NCBI GenBank assembly: GCA_964500895.1
Contig: CAZCQP010000010.1
Coordinates: 1 to 64,000, forward strand
Reading direction: 5' to 3'
DNA from: CAZCQP01 sp964500895
GTDB taxonomy: Bacteria > Bacillota > Clostridia > Lachnospirales > JAISER01
DNA: 64,000 nucleotides
Shown here: one piece after another, positions 43,641-52,440 of the stretch
How positions within the stretch are numbered: position 1 is the stretch's first letter
How the letters are laid out: every line of letters begins with the position of its first letter
Position numbers and translations under genes: made by a program
The notes under the pieces: model-generated
The model's input: the letters and a program-made list of their open reading frames with translations, nothing else
The model's database searches: none
What the model was told of the DNA's origin: nothing

Positions 43641-44493
43641 TTCTACAAATCGAGCCGTATTTACGGCTAATTCTCCATCCTGTTCGATGAAATTTCTGGG
43701 AAATAATTAAATATTAAAATTTCTGAGGCTGATAATGATTCATATTAATGCCAATACCATGTGTTTTTCTTCTGAAATGCATGGACATTTACTGATCATT
43801 ATTCAGCCTCACTTTTTTCCAAATGTAGAAGCATATACTCATAGTCCCAATTATGTTGGCAAGTCTTCTTTTCTGTATATGATTATTAAAAAAATCACTT
43901 CACTTTTGACCATTCAAACTGCACACACTGATGTCTTGATTATTGTCTAGAAAATTAATGATTAGCAGTGTACCTAAAAAATCCAGGGCATCTATTCCTT
44001 GTTTTTTAAATTGTCAAGTTTCTTTCCATTATATCCATTTTAAGGAGATTGTATGAAGTACCGCTGTTTTTAAAGTATCCTCCATATAAAAATCAGCAAA
44101 ATATAGCATCCCATCTTTTATAATACCACGTCTTTGAAGCAACTTCTTTTTCATCCTACCACCTAAAAACCAATTTTACGCCGTTAGATGGCACAGTGCT
44201 ATACTCGTTTTTTCACTTAGAGAGATGGCATTGGCTCATTGGCTTTTTTGATGCTTTCCTTCAATGTTAAAGTCTTGCATATACTCCTATGGGTTTTCTC
44301 GCTCATAGCTTTGCCGATTTCAGAATTTGCGCCAACATTTACAAAACAGGTAATCAATGCCTAAGCCCAAAAAGAAGTCGTTACCCCATGATGTTTTTTA
44401 GGCAGAATGCCAGTGGTGTTGCGCTATTAAAAAATGCATTTCCGTACAATGAAAATATCATTTATTTTGTCACCTTTGTAACGCTATATATCA
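43641..44493. other. Gene-poor AT-rich stretch
   Basis: About 850 bases hold no convincing gene. There is a small hairpin AGCCGT-ATTT-ACGGCT near 43655-43670. Two short plus-strand frames (43735-43950 and 44289-44519) lack ribosome sites and recognisable content. A minus-strand frame at 44029-44154 (41 residues) does have AGGTGGTAGG before its ATG and is the only small-gene candidate here. The stretch may be decayed mobile DNA. Confidence 0.5.
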
Positions 44494-44522
44494 TTGACAT
44501 TATAGCATTCCAATGCTAGTAT
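44494..44522 (+). promoter_or_regulatory. Promoter and palindromic operator of the fdrA operon
   Basis: TTGACA and TAGTAT are separated by 17 bases. A perfect palindrome, TAGCATT-CC-AATGCTA (44503-44518), fills the spacer and overlaps the -10 element, the position expected for a repressor site. The IclR regulator at the other end of the cluster is the obvious candidate. Confidence 0.7.
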
Positions 44523-44554
44523 GAACCTATGAATAATTTCCAAGGGGTGACAAT

Positions 44555-46090
44555 ATGCCAAATAAAACCGTTGTAAAACGAAGCGTTTACTATGATTCGG
44601 TTAAGCTTATGCTGGTGACACGAGAGGTCAAGGCGATGGCGGGCGTTAGCGAAGTGGCGGTTGTAATGGGAACCGACTTAAATAAGGATGCACTGTCTCG
44701 AACCGGCTTAATGACGCCAGAAGCCGAACAAGCTACCCCCACCGATATGATTGTGGGCTTAATTTGTGACACAGACGAAACCATTAATGAGGTTTTAGGC
44801 AAGTTAGACGGTATGCTCAATGCCAACACAGTCGGAAAGTCCAAAGATGTTTACAAACCTAAAAGCATTGAAACGGCTGTTAAAATGCAACCCGGCAGCA
44901 ACCTTTGCACCATTTCTGTTCCCGGGCGTTATGCCAAAGGTTTGGCTATGGAGGCATTGCGCAATAATTTGCATGTGATGCTGTTCAGCGATAACGTGAC
45001 CATCGAAGAAGAGCGTGAGATGAAGCTGTATGCGCAAAAGAAAAATTTGCTGGTGATGGGGCCCGATTGCGGTACAGCCATGATTAACGGCGTGCCCCTT
45101 TGTTTTGCAAATAAAATCCGCCGGGGCAACATTGGCATTGTGGCGGCATCGGGTACAGGTGCCCAAGAAGTGATGACGCTCATCCACAAAAACGGCGGCG
45201 GTGTATCCCATGTTATTGGAACAGGCGGACGTGATTTAAAGGCCGAGATTGGGGGCATCACCTATATGCAGGCCATTGATGCGCTAAACCATGATCCCAG
45301 CACAGAAATCATCACCTTAATTTCCAAACCACCGGCGCAACAGGTGGCGGAAAAGATTATGGACTACTTAAAAAATTCGGTGCAAAAGCCTGTGGTGGTC
45401 AACTTTTTAGGACAAGACCAACCAACGCAGGAAATACCGGGCATTCATTTTGTACCAACCCTTGAGGCAGCAGCGCTTCGGTCATTGCAATGCGCAGGTG
45501 TCATTCCAGAAAACCACAGCCTTGCAGGTTCGCTCCAGGAAATTGCGCAGACAGAGGCTGCCAAATTGCCTAATGGTGCGAAATATATTCGTGGATTGTT
45601 CAGTGGCGGCACATTGGCAGCCGAAGCAGTGATGGCATTGCAGGGACAAATGGGCAGCATTCAATCTAATCTAGGCAGTGAAATACCAATTACTGACTGT
45701 TTTGCTATGGAAGGGCATGCCTGCGTAGACCTTGGGGACGACGAGTACACCGTTGGCCGGGCCCATCCTATGATTGACGCTTCGCTGCGGGCCGAGCTGT
45801 TGAGCCATGAACTGCGCAATGGTGAAACAGCTGTGATTTTACTGGACATCGTCCTGGGTTACGGTGCATCAAGAACACCAGAAAAAGAACTTTTGGCAGA
45901 AATAGCGGCGTACAAACACGAACCAGGCAGCAAGTATGTAAGCATTGTGGCAAGCGTTTGCGGCTGCGAACAAGACCCACAGGATTATGCCGGTCTTTGC
46001 CAGGCATTAGCAGAGCATGGGGTCATTGTTATGCCAAGCAACCTGAAAGCTACCGAGTTGGCTGGCCGCATTGCCAGTCTTATTCAATGA
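44555..46090 (+). CDS. fdrA: FdrA family protein, oxamate carbamoyltransferase AllF-like
   Basis: The 511-residue protein is FdrA-like, with two CoA-ligase-type Rossmann modules: GNIGIVAASGTGAQEVMTL followed by GTGGRDLKAEIGG, and LLDIVLGYGASRTPEKEL in the second half. In E. coli, FdrA (AllF) works with YlbE (AllG) and YlbF (AllH) as oxamate carbamoyltransferase, converting oxalurate and phosphate to oxamate and carbamoyl phosphate. Homologues of all three and a carbamate kinase are in this operon. AAGGGGTGA precedes the ATG. Confidence 0.88.
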   Translation: MPNKTVVKRSVYYDSVKLMLVTREVKAMAGVSEVAVVMGTDLNKDALSRTGLMTPEAEQATPTDMIVGLICDTDETINEVLGKLDGMLNANTVGKSKDVYKPKSIETAVKMQPGSNLCTISVPGRYAKGLAMEALRNNLHVMLFSDNVTIEEEREMKLYAQKKNLLVMGPDCGTAMINGVPLCFANKIRRGNIGIVAASGTGAQEVMTLIHKNGGGVSHVIGTGGRDLKAEIGGITYMQAIDALNHDPSTEIITLISKPPAQQVAEKIMDYLKNSVQKPVVVNFLGQDQPTQEIPGIHFVPTLEAAALRSLQCAGVIPENHSLAGSLQEIAQTEAAKLPNGAKYIRGLFSGGTLAAEAVMALQGQMGSIQSNLGSEIPITDCFAMEGHACVDLGDDEYTVGRAHPMIDASLRAELLSHELRNGETAVILLDIVLGYGASRTPEKELLAEIAAYKHEPGSKYVSIVASVCGCEQDPQDYAGLCQALAEHGVIVMPSNLKATELAGRIASLIQ

Positions 46091-46104
46091 AGGGTGGGTG
46101 CAGA

Positions 46105-46281
46105 ATGAATGTGAATAACTTATTAACCGCAGATATTCGCGTGGTGAATATTGGACTTGAGCAGTTCTGTGAAGATTTACAGGAACAGCAGGTGGAATGC
46201 CTGCAAATGCAGTGGTCCATTCCCATTTATGTCGATGACGAAATCATGGCGCTGCTGGATTATTTTAGGGATGAGGAATAA
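46105..46281 (+). CDS. Small FdrA/DUF1116-associated protein
   Basis: This 58-residue protein contains IRVVNIGLEQFCEDLQEQQVECLQMQWSIP (in two adjoining parts) and an acidic end. From memory, this VINIGLE...DLxxQGVxVxxVDW pattern is normally fused to an FdrA- or DUF1116-type protein, so here it seems to be a detached domain. It has an AGGGTGGG site and sits between the two genes it would be fused to, suggesting a separate subunit of the same enzyme. Confidence 0.75.
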   Translation: MNVNNLLTADIRVVNIGLEQFCEDLQEQQVECLQMQWSIPIYVDDEIMALLDYFRDEE

Positions 46282-46304
46282 ATAATAAAGAAGGAGGTTC
46301 CAGA

Positions 46305-47543
46305 ATGAATCGAAAAGAAGCCAATGCAAAGGTATTGGATATTATGCAAAACTCCGAAGTGCATTTGGTGGGAATGGGAATTGCCGGAGAAGTTGTTCCG
46401 GGAATGCATCCCAAACTGATCATGCACGCAGGGCCACCCATCAGCTGGAAACGGATGTGCGGGCCCATGAAGGGCGCGGTGATTGGTGCGCTCATTTACG
46501 AAGGGCTTGCTAAAGATGATGCTGAAGCCGAAGCACTTGCCGCAAGCGGCGACATTGAGTTTTCCCCGAACCATCACCACAATGCCATTGGGCCAATGGC
46601 AGGCGTTATCTCCTGTAATATGCCCGTGTTCATCATGAAAAACATGACGTATGGCAATCTGGCTTTTTCTGGTGTAAACGAGGGGCAAGGCAAGTGCTTG
46701 CGTTTCGGCGCTTACGGTGAAGCCGTTATCGAACGTCTGCATTGGATTAAAAGCTCTGTTTATCCGGTGCTCAAAGAAGCCATCGAACTTTCGGGCGGCA
46801 TTGACTATAAGGCAATCGTAACCCAAGCCATTCAAATGGGGGACGACAACCACAACCGCAACAAGGCCTCCACCAGCTTGCTGGTACGGGAGCTTGCCAA
46901 ATACATGGTGAAAATTTCTGCGCCACAGGAAGATTCTTTTGCGGTGTTGGAGCATATGGAAAAAATTGATATGTTCAACATCAATCTGACCATGGCCATG
47001 TGCAAAGCCATTTCCGATGCAGCCAGCAATGTGCCGGGTAGCACCATTGTCACCGTCATGGCACGCAACGGCGTTGATTTTGGCATTCGTGTCAGCGGCA
47101 GTGGGGACCAGTGGTTTGTGGCCCCTGCCAACATTCCCGAAGGGCTTTATTTCCCCGGCTATACAGCGGCAGACGCTGCGGCAGACATCGGCGACAGCGC
47201 CATTACCGAAACGTTTGGCATGGGCGGATTTGCTTTGGCCGCTGCACCGGCTATTGTGCAGTTTATTGGCGGCAGCTATGATGACGGTGTGAAAATCACT
47301 CAGGAAATGTACGAAATCACTGCCTCTGAAAACAAAAACTTAAAGATACCCACCATGAACTTTAAAGGCACCCCCACCGGCATAGACATTGTTAAGGTGT
47401 TAAAGACGGGCATTCAGCCCACCATCACCACCGGCATGGCCCACAAAGACCCGGGCATTGGGCAGGTGGGCGCAGGCATCGTAAAAGCGCCGCTAGAGTG
47501 CTTTGTAAAGGCCGCCCGATACTTTAAAGAAAAACATATTTAA
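46305..47543 (+). CDS. DUF1116 protein, oxamate carbamoyltransferase AllG-like
   Basis: The 412-residue protein matches DUF1116 (YlbE/AllG): it contains GPPISWKRMCGPMKGAVIGAL, NHHHNAIGPMAGVIS, MGDDNHNRNKASTSLL and AHKDPGIGQVGAGIV. It lacks the N-terminal VINIGLE domain often present, which is encoded separately upstream. It should form the complex with the FdrA- and DUF2877-type proteins of this operon. AAGGAGG precedes the ATG. Confidence 0.88.
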   Translation: MNRKEANAKVLDIMQNSEVHLVGMGIAGEVVPGMHPKLIMHAGPPISWKRMCGPMKGAVIGALIYEGLAKDDAEAEALAASGDIEFSPNHHHNAIGPMAGVISCNMPVFIMKNMTYGNLAFSGVNEGQGKCLRFGAYGEAVIERLHWIKSSVYPVLKEAIELSGGIDYKAIVTQAIQMGDDNHNRNKASTSLLVRELAKYMVKISAPQEDSFAVLEHMEKIDMFNINLTMAMCKAISDAASNVPGSTIVTVMARNGVDFGIRVSGSGDQWFVAPANIPEGLYFPGYTAADAAADIGDSAITETFGMGGFALAAAPAIVQFIGGSYDDGVKITQEMYEITASENKNLKIPTMNFKGTPTGIDIVKVLKTGIQPTITTGMAHKDPGIGQVGAGIVKAPLECFVKAARYFKEKHI

Positions 47544-47554
47544 GGAGAATCCCC

Positions 47555-48343
47555 ATGGATATGATTAAAAACTGGAAGTTACATATTCTAACACTGTTTA
47601 TTGTCATCATCAGTGAGTTAATCGGTATACGGAAAATTGGTATTATCGTGCTCATGCCCATTCTATACGCCACCGTTATGGGCGGCATACTCAGCACACC
47701 CAAGCTCAAATTCCTTTCGGAAAAAGATATGGACATTGCAAGCCGCATCTTCCCCATTGCTTTAATGATTCTGTTGGCAAAGGTGGGATTAGGGGTTGGG
47801 CCCAGACTGAACGATATTATGAGTGCCAAAGGCACCATTTTCTTTCAGATGTTTGCCCACTTCTTTGGTACCATGATTATCAGTTTGCCGGTGGCCATGC
47901 TGCTTGGCTTGCGCCGTGAAACGGTTGGCGCATGCTATTCGCTGGGCCGGGAGGCACAGGTGGCCATTGTAGCCAATAAATTTGGCCTTAGCTCTGAAGA
48001 AGGCTATGGCGTTATGGGCGTATTTATCGTTGGCACCGTCTTGGGTGCGCTTTGGACAAGCATTTTCACAAGCGTCATTGTAAGCATGGGCATTTTTCAC
48101 CCCTATGCGCTGGCACTGGGCGCCGGAACCAGCAGCATGAGCATGTCAACGGCTTCCCTTGAAGTTATTGGCGCTCATTATAATGACCCTGTGCTCATGG
48201 ATACCGTGCGGGCATACACCAACACCTCTAATCTGTTGGTGAATGTGCTGGGAATCTACGCAAATATGTTTATTACGCTGCCTTTGGCAAGCGCCTGCTA
48301 CAATTTCTTTAACAAATTCCGGCGTCAGTCGGCTACAGCATAA
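47555..48343 (+). CDS. DUF3100-like membrane protein, N-terminal part
   Basis: The 262-residue protein has about seven hydrophobic segments, starts with WKLHILTLFIVIISELIGI and contains ILLAKVGLGVGPRLNDIM and SLGREAQVAIVANKFGLSSEEGYGV. It resembles DUF3100, a transporter-like family of unknown substrate. The next gene encodes another small membrane protein, and the two together are about the size of a full transporter. Its place inside the operon suggests substrate uptake or product export. Confidence 0.65.
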   Translation: MDMIKNWKLHILTLFIVIISELIGIRKIGIIVLMPILYATVMGGILSTPKLKFLSEKDMDIASRIFPIALMILLAKVGLGVGPRLNDIMSAKGTIFFQMFAHFFGTMIISLPVAMLLGLRRETVGACYSLGREAQVAIVANKFGLSSEEGYGVMGVFIVGTVLGALWTSIFTSVIVSMGIFHPYALALGAGTSSMSMSTASLEVIGAHYNDPVLMDTVRAYTNTSNLLVNVLGIYANMFITLPLASACYNFFNKFRRQSATA

Positions 48344-48359
48344 GGCGGGGGGATAAAAA

Positions 48360-48851
48360 ATGGAAAACAAATTTGAATTTGAAAAGGTAAAGGTTGCAGG
48401 ATTTCTCATCTTGCTGGCCGCCATACTAACAGCCATTGGCAACACAATCCAGACATATGTGAAGCCGGATTTGGAAACGGTAGGTATCGCTACTTCATTA
48501 AAAGGAACACTCGTTATTTTTGCTGTGGCCATGGTGGGCTACATCGTTAGCCAGCTGCCCGTTTTGAAAAAGCTATCACCCGTGTTCTGGGTGGGCATTG
48601 TGGGCGTGGTCATGTCGGCTCCGTTCTTTCCGCTTAGCGGGTTTATCAACCAAGCAGCAAACACCATCCAGTTTGCGGCGCTGGGAACCCCAACGCTGGC
48701 CTATGCAGGGCTGGCTTTAGGCAAAGACCTGCCCATTCTTAAAAAACTTTCTTGGCGTATTGTTGTGGTGGGCATGTGCGTTATCTTGGGCACCTTCTTG
48801 CTGGCCGCCATTGTATCGCAGATTTCACTTAAACTAGAGGGCGTCATTTAA
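48360..48851 (+). CDS. Small membrane protein, probable partner of the DUF3100-like protein
   Basis: The 163-residue protein has four hydrophobic segments (about residues 11-28, 50-67, 78-98 and 137-157) and no recognised domain. A GGCGGGGGG site lies just before the ATG. It may be the second half of a split DUF3100-type transporter. Confidence 0.65.
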   Translation: MENKFEFEKVKVAGFLILLAAILTAIGNTIQTYVKPDLETVGIATSLKGTLVIFAVAMVGYIVSQLPVLKKLSPVFWVGIVGVVMSAPFFPLSGFINQAANTIQFAALGTPTLAYAGLALGKDLPILKKLSWRIVVVGMCVILGTFLLAAIVSQISLKLEGVI

Positions 48852-48891
48852 GAACTAAAAATTTGACCATTACTAAGCAATTGGTGAAGCC

Positions 48892-48933
48892 GGTTGAACG
48901 CTGTCCGCAAAGTTGCGCAGACAGCGTTCAACC
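48892..48933 (+). other. Long perfect hairpin before the AbgT transporter gene
   Basis: Arms of 14 bases (GGTTGAACGCTGTC and its complement) enclose a second stem CGCAA-AG-TTGCG. There is no T-run. The hairpin ends seven bases before the AGGAGG of the next gene. It could protect mRNA or set relative expression inside the operon. Confidence 0.7.
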
Positions 48934-48952
48934 CATATAAGGAGGTCGGATC

Positions 48953-50503
48953 ATGAGCGCAAACCCGAACGCTGTGGGCGGCGAAACAGGTGGAACAAAG
49001 TTGTTGCAATGGATTGAGCGCCGTGGCAATCAACTTCCGCATCCCGTTACAATGTTTCTTTGTCTTTCCGCTTTTGTTGTGGTTCTATCGGCTATTATGG
49101 GCAGCGTGGGTGCCGGTGCCGTCATCAACAAAATGGGTGATGCCGCCGGTGCCGTGGAACAGGTACAGGTGCAGAGCCTTTTGTCTGCGGACGGCATACG
49201 GTTTATGTTTGAAAAAGCCGTTACCAACTTTACAGGCTTTGCGCCGGTGGGGGTTGTGCTGGTGGCCATGCTGGGTATTGCAGCAGCAGACGGGACAGGT
49301 CTTTTACATGCTTGCCTACGCAGGGCGTTAATGAACACCCCCGGCAGCCTTGCAACTGCAATGATTATTTTTGTTGGCATCATGTCTAACATTGCATCCG
49401 ATGCAGGTTATGTGGTGGTGGTTCCCCTTGGCGCCATCATCTATTTAAGCACCGGCCGTCACCCCATGGCTGGCATTGCTGCCGCCTTTTTCGGCGTGTC
49501 TGGCGGGTTCAGCGCCAATCTGTTGCTGGGCTCTATAGACCCGTTGCTGGGAAGCTTTAGCACAGTGGGGGCCAGGGTGTTGCAGCCAGAATATTTTGTA
49601 GCCCCTACTGCTAACTATTACTTCATGTTTGTCTCTACACTATTTCTGGTCATTTTGGGCACCTATGTGAACAACCGCATTGTGGAACCCCGTCTTGGCA
49701 AGTACCAGGGCAGTGAAACGGCATCCATGGAGACTTTAACATCTGCTGAAAACCGTGGCTTGCGTTATGCTTTGATGGCGTTACTGGTTTGCATTGCTGG
49801 AGTTTTACTGTTGGTGCTTCCCAAAGGTGCCGTGCTTCGCAACCCTGAAACGGGGCAAATCTTAGGTCAATCGCCGTTTATGACATCGATTGTCATAATT
49901 GTTGCACTTTTGTTTTTCTTTCCCGGCTTGTTTTATGGCATCGGCGCCAAAACCATCCGCAACGACAAAGAGCTGGTCAACCTCATTAGCGGCATTATGG
50001 GTACAATGGGCGGCTATCTGGTGCTTACCTTTGTTGCGTCCCAGTTTGTGGCCTATTTTCAGTATTCCAACCTGGGGTTGGTATTTGCAGTAAAAGGCGC
50101 CCAGCTCTTGCAGCTAACAGGCGCAACCGGGCTAACATTAATTGTTATCTTTATTTTTTTTAGCGCAGGTGTCAATCTGTTCATTGGCTCTGCGGTGACC
50201 AAATGGAGCGTAATGGCACCGGTTTTTATCCCCATGTTTATGCTGCTTGGCTTAACGCCGGAAATGACACAGCTGGCCTTCCGCATAGGAGATTCGGCAA
50301 CGAATATCATCTCGCCACTGATGCCCTTTGTAGGCATTGTGCTCACCATCGCCGAAAAGTACGACAACAAAATGGGCATGGGCACCATGCTGTCCATCAT
50401 GTTGCCTTATTCTGTGGCAGCGCTGTTGTTTTGGACGGTTTTACTGGTGGTTTGGGTTTTGCTGGGCGTGCCCATCGGCCCCGGTGTTTCAGTTTTTATG
50501 TAA
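48953..50503 (+). CDS. AbgT family transporter
   Basis: The 516-residue protein has about twelve membrane segments and AbgT family blocks: LPHPVTMFLCLSAFVVVLSA, NIASDAGYVVVVPLGAIIYL and GDSATNIISPLMPFVGIVL. Known members carry p-aminobenzoyl-glutamate or export sulfonamides. In this operon a carbamoylated dicarboxylate or oxalurate-like substrate is more plausible, by inference only. AAGGAGGTCGG precedes the ATG. Confidence 0.85.
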   Translation: MSANPNAVGGETGGTKLLQWIERRGNQLPHPVTMFLCLSAFVVVLSAIMGSVGAGAVINKMGDAAGAVEQVQVQSLLSADGIRFMFEKAVTNFTGFAPVGVVLVAMLGIAAADGTGLLHACLRRALMNTPGSLATAMIIFVGIMSNIASDAGYVVVVPLGAIIYLSTGRHPMAGIAAAFFGVSGGFSANLLLGSIDPLLGSFSTVGARVLQPEYFVAPTANYYFMFVSTLFLVILGTYVNNRIVEPRLGKYQGSETASMETLTSAENRGLRYALMALLVCIAGVLLLVLPKGAVLRNPETGQILGQSPFMTSIVIIVALLFFFPGLFYGIGAKTIRNDKELVNLISGIMGTMGGYLVLTFVASQFVAYFQYSNLGLVFAVKGAQLLQLTGATGLTLIVIFIFFSAGVNLFIGSAVTKWSVMAPVFIPMFMLLGLTPEMTQLAFRIGDSATNIISPLMPFVGIVLTIAEKYDNKMGMGTMLSIMLPYSVAALLFWTVLLVVWVLLGVPIGPGVSVFM

Positions 50504-50518
50504 GAAGGGGTGAGACCT

Positions 50519-51409
50519 GTGCGCTATTGTGAAATTGTTTGCAAAGATTTTTATGATTTTCTTATGCGCCATGCGCCAGTGCAGGCAACGGTGCATTCTG
50601 TTTACCACCATGTGGTGAATTTAACGGTTGCCGGGCGAATCATCACCCTTTGCCAAACAGAAGATAAGCTAACCCCATGGGGCATGGTGTGCGCACAATT
50701 AAAGCCCCACCAATACCAGCTCCAGTCAACGCTTATCATCGGAACGTGCACCCTCCAACAACCAGACATCTATATGGATGCTGCTGCGGTACGTATCCAA
50801 GACATGACGCTTGGGCTTGAGCCTTTGCAAACAGGAAGTTCCACGGTTGTTTCGGCGTTGGGTAAGATGGTTGCACAATTTTGTAGGCAGCATATGCCGG
50901 AGGGTTCAATCGGAGAAATCTTGCCACAAGTGGCAGACTGGTACCCTCCCATGCCCCCAGGCGGGGATTCGGTGGTTTCCAGAGCCGCCGTTCCCTTGCT
51001 TAAAGCGTTCTTGTCGGCTTTGCAGCTTGGTGACAGTATGCAAGGCGCACCAAATATTATTGGGCTTGGTGTAGGGTTAACACCTTCGGCAGATGATTTC
51101 CTGCTAGGAATGCTTTCGGTATTTCATTTCTGGAGAAGCCCCCGGGAACAAGGCTTGAAGGAGTACATTGCGAACCAGCTTGGTGCAACCACTCAGATCA
51201 GCGCCGGAATGCTGCAAAATGCCCTTGAGGACCGCTACCCCTTATACATGCTAAAACTTTACCAAACGCTCTCCCAGCATTCCGACAAAACATCAACCAT
51301 TCTGCCAGTATTTCTGGAGCACGGCCATTCTTCGGGCATCGATACGTTGCACGGCATATATGTGGGGCTGCATATGCTGGAAGCGGATACACTGACCAAG
51401 CGTACATGA
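50519..51409 (+). CDS. DUF2877 protein, oxamate carbamoyltransferase AllH-like
   Basis: The protein of about 296 residues matches DUF2877 (YlbF/AllH), with IGLGVGLTPSADDFLLGML (about residues 180-198) and HGHSSGIDTLHGIYVGL near the end. It is the third expected component of oxamate carbamoyltransferase. GTG 50519 fits the AAGGGG site better than GTG 50510. It is separated from the AllF- and AllG-like genes by three transporter genes, an unusual order. Confidence 0.85.
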   Translation: MRYCEIVCKDFYDFLMRHAPVQATVHSVYHHVVNLTVAGRIITLCQTEDKLTPWGMVCAQLKPHQYQLQSTLIIGTCTLQQPDIYMDAAAVRIQDMTLGLEPLQTGSSTVVSALGKMVAQFCRQHMPEGSIGEILPQVADWYPPMPPGGDSVVSRAAVPLLKAFLSALQLGDSMQGAPNIIGLGVGLTPSADDFLLGMLSVFHFWRSPREQGLKEYIANQLGATTQISAGMLQNALEDRYPLYMLKLYQTLSQHSDKTSTILPVFLEHGHSSGIDTLHGIYVGLHMLEADTLTKRT

Positions 51410-51434
51410 TAACAATTACAGAAAAGAGGATTTT

Positions 51435-52364
51435 ATGAACAATACAATCGTCATTGCCATTGGCGGCAACGCCATTTGTAAAGAAGGGCAAAAAGGCACA
51501 TTTGAAGAACAAATGAGCAATCTTAATAATAGCATGGCATATATCGCCGATTTGGCAGAACAGGGCTACCGCATTGTGCTTGTGCACGGCAACGGCCCCC
51601 AGGTTGGCAATGTGTTAATTCAAAATGAAATGGCAAAGCAGCAGGTTCCGGCTTCTAGACTGGATGTCTGCGTTGCCGATACACAGGGGCAAATTGGGCA
51701 TATGATGATGCTGTCGCTGCGCAACTGTCTTAAACAACGGGGCATAGACAAAAACATCGTCACCATGCTCACACAGGTTGAGGTATCCCCTGACGACCCA
51801 GCTTTTAATGCCCCCACCAAACCCATCGGCCCTTTCTTCACGGCGGAACAAGCCGAAGCACTGCGCAGCCCCGATTATGTTATTGTGGAGGACAGCGGGC
51901 GGGGTTACCGGCGGGTGGTTCCTTCGCCTAAACCTGTTTGCATTCTGGAGAAAGATGCCATTGAGCAATTATCCCAAAACGCCATTGTTATTGCAGTTGG
52001 CGGTGGCGGCATCCCTGTTTATACCCAGGGCGAAACGCTTTGCGGCATCGAAGCGGTGATTGACAAGGACTATGCCTCTGCACTGCTTGCCGAAGAGATT
52101 GGCGCAGATTTAGTCATTCTGACCGGCGTCGAACAAGTCTCCATCAATTTTGGAAAGCCGAATCAACAAGCCATTGCTTCAATGACGGTAACCGAAGCTC
52201 AAGCGTTTATGGCGCAAGGGCATTTTCCAAAAGGCAGCATGGGCCCCAAAATAGATGCGGCGCTCAATTACCTTGCAAAAGGTGGAAAGCGTGTTGTTAT
52301 CACATCCATGCAGTCGTTAAAGCCTGCGTTGGCTGGTTTAACCGGCACCATTATCACTACATAA
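51435..52364 (+). CDS. arcC: Carbamate kinase
   Basis: The enzyme makes ATP from carbamoyl phosphate and ADP, releasing carbamate. The 309-residue protein has IVIAIGGNAI at residues 4-13, VLVHGNGPQVGN (about 46-57), VAVGGGGIPV and the KGSMGPKIDAA region. In E. coli the paralogue AllK (YbcF) follows the oxamate carbamoyltransferase genes, so this is the energy-yielding last step here. AAGAGGA precedes the ATG. Confidence 0.95.
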   Translation: MNNTIVIAIGGNAICKEGQKGTFEEQMSNLNNSMAYIADLAEQGYRIVLVHGNGPQVGNVLIQNEMAKQQVPASRLDVCVADTQGQIGHMMMLSLRNCLKQRGIDKNIVTMLTQVEVSPDDPAFNAPTKPIGPFFTAEQAEALRSPDYVIVEDSGRGYRRVVPSPKPVCILEKDAIEQLSQNAIVIAVGGGGIPVYTQGETLCGIEAVIDKDYASALLAEEIGADLVILTGVEQVSINFGKPNQQAIASMTVTEAQAFMAQGHFPKGSMGPKIDAALNYLAKGGKRVVITSMQSLKPALAGLTGTIITT

Positions 52365-52379
52365 GGCGGTTTGACACGC

Positions 52380-52433
52380 TTAACAATGAAAGCCTTGAGA
52401 ATACTGATACAATCTCAAGGCTTTCGTTGTTAA
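52380..52433. terminator. Bidirectional terminator between arcC and the IclR gene
   Basis: Arms of 21 bases (TTAACAATGAAAGCCTTGAGA and its near complement) pair with one wobble across a 12-base loop. They separate two convergent genes. Confidence 0.8.
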
Positions 52434-52440
52434 ATGCCGG

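Noticed and set aside
43735..43950. A 71-residue plus-strand frame
   Set aside because: There is no ribosome site and no recognisable domain, in AT-rich DNA where chance frames are common.
44289..44519. A 76-residue plus-strand frame before fdrA
   Set aside because: It overlaps the fdrA promoter and has no start signals.
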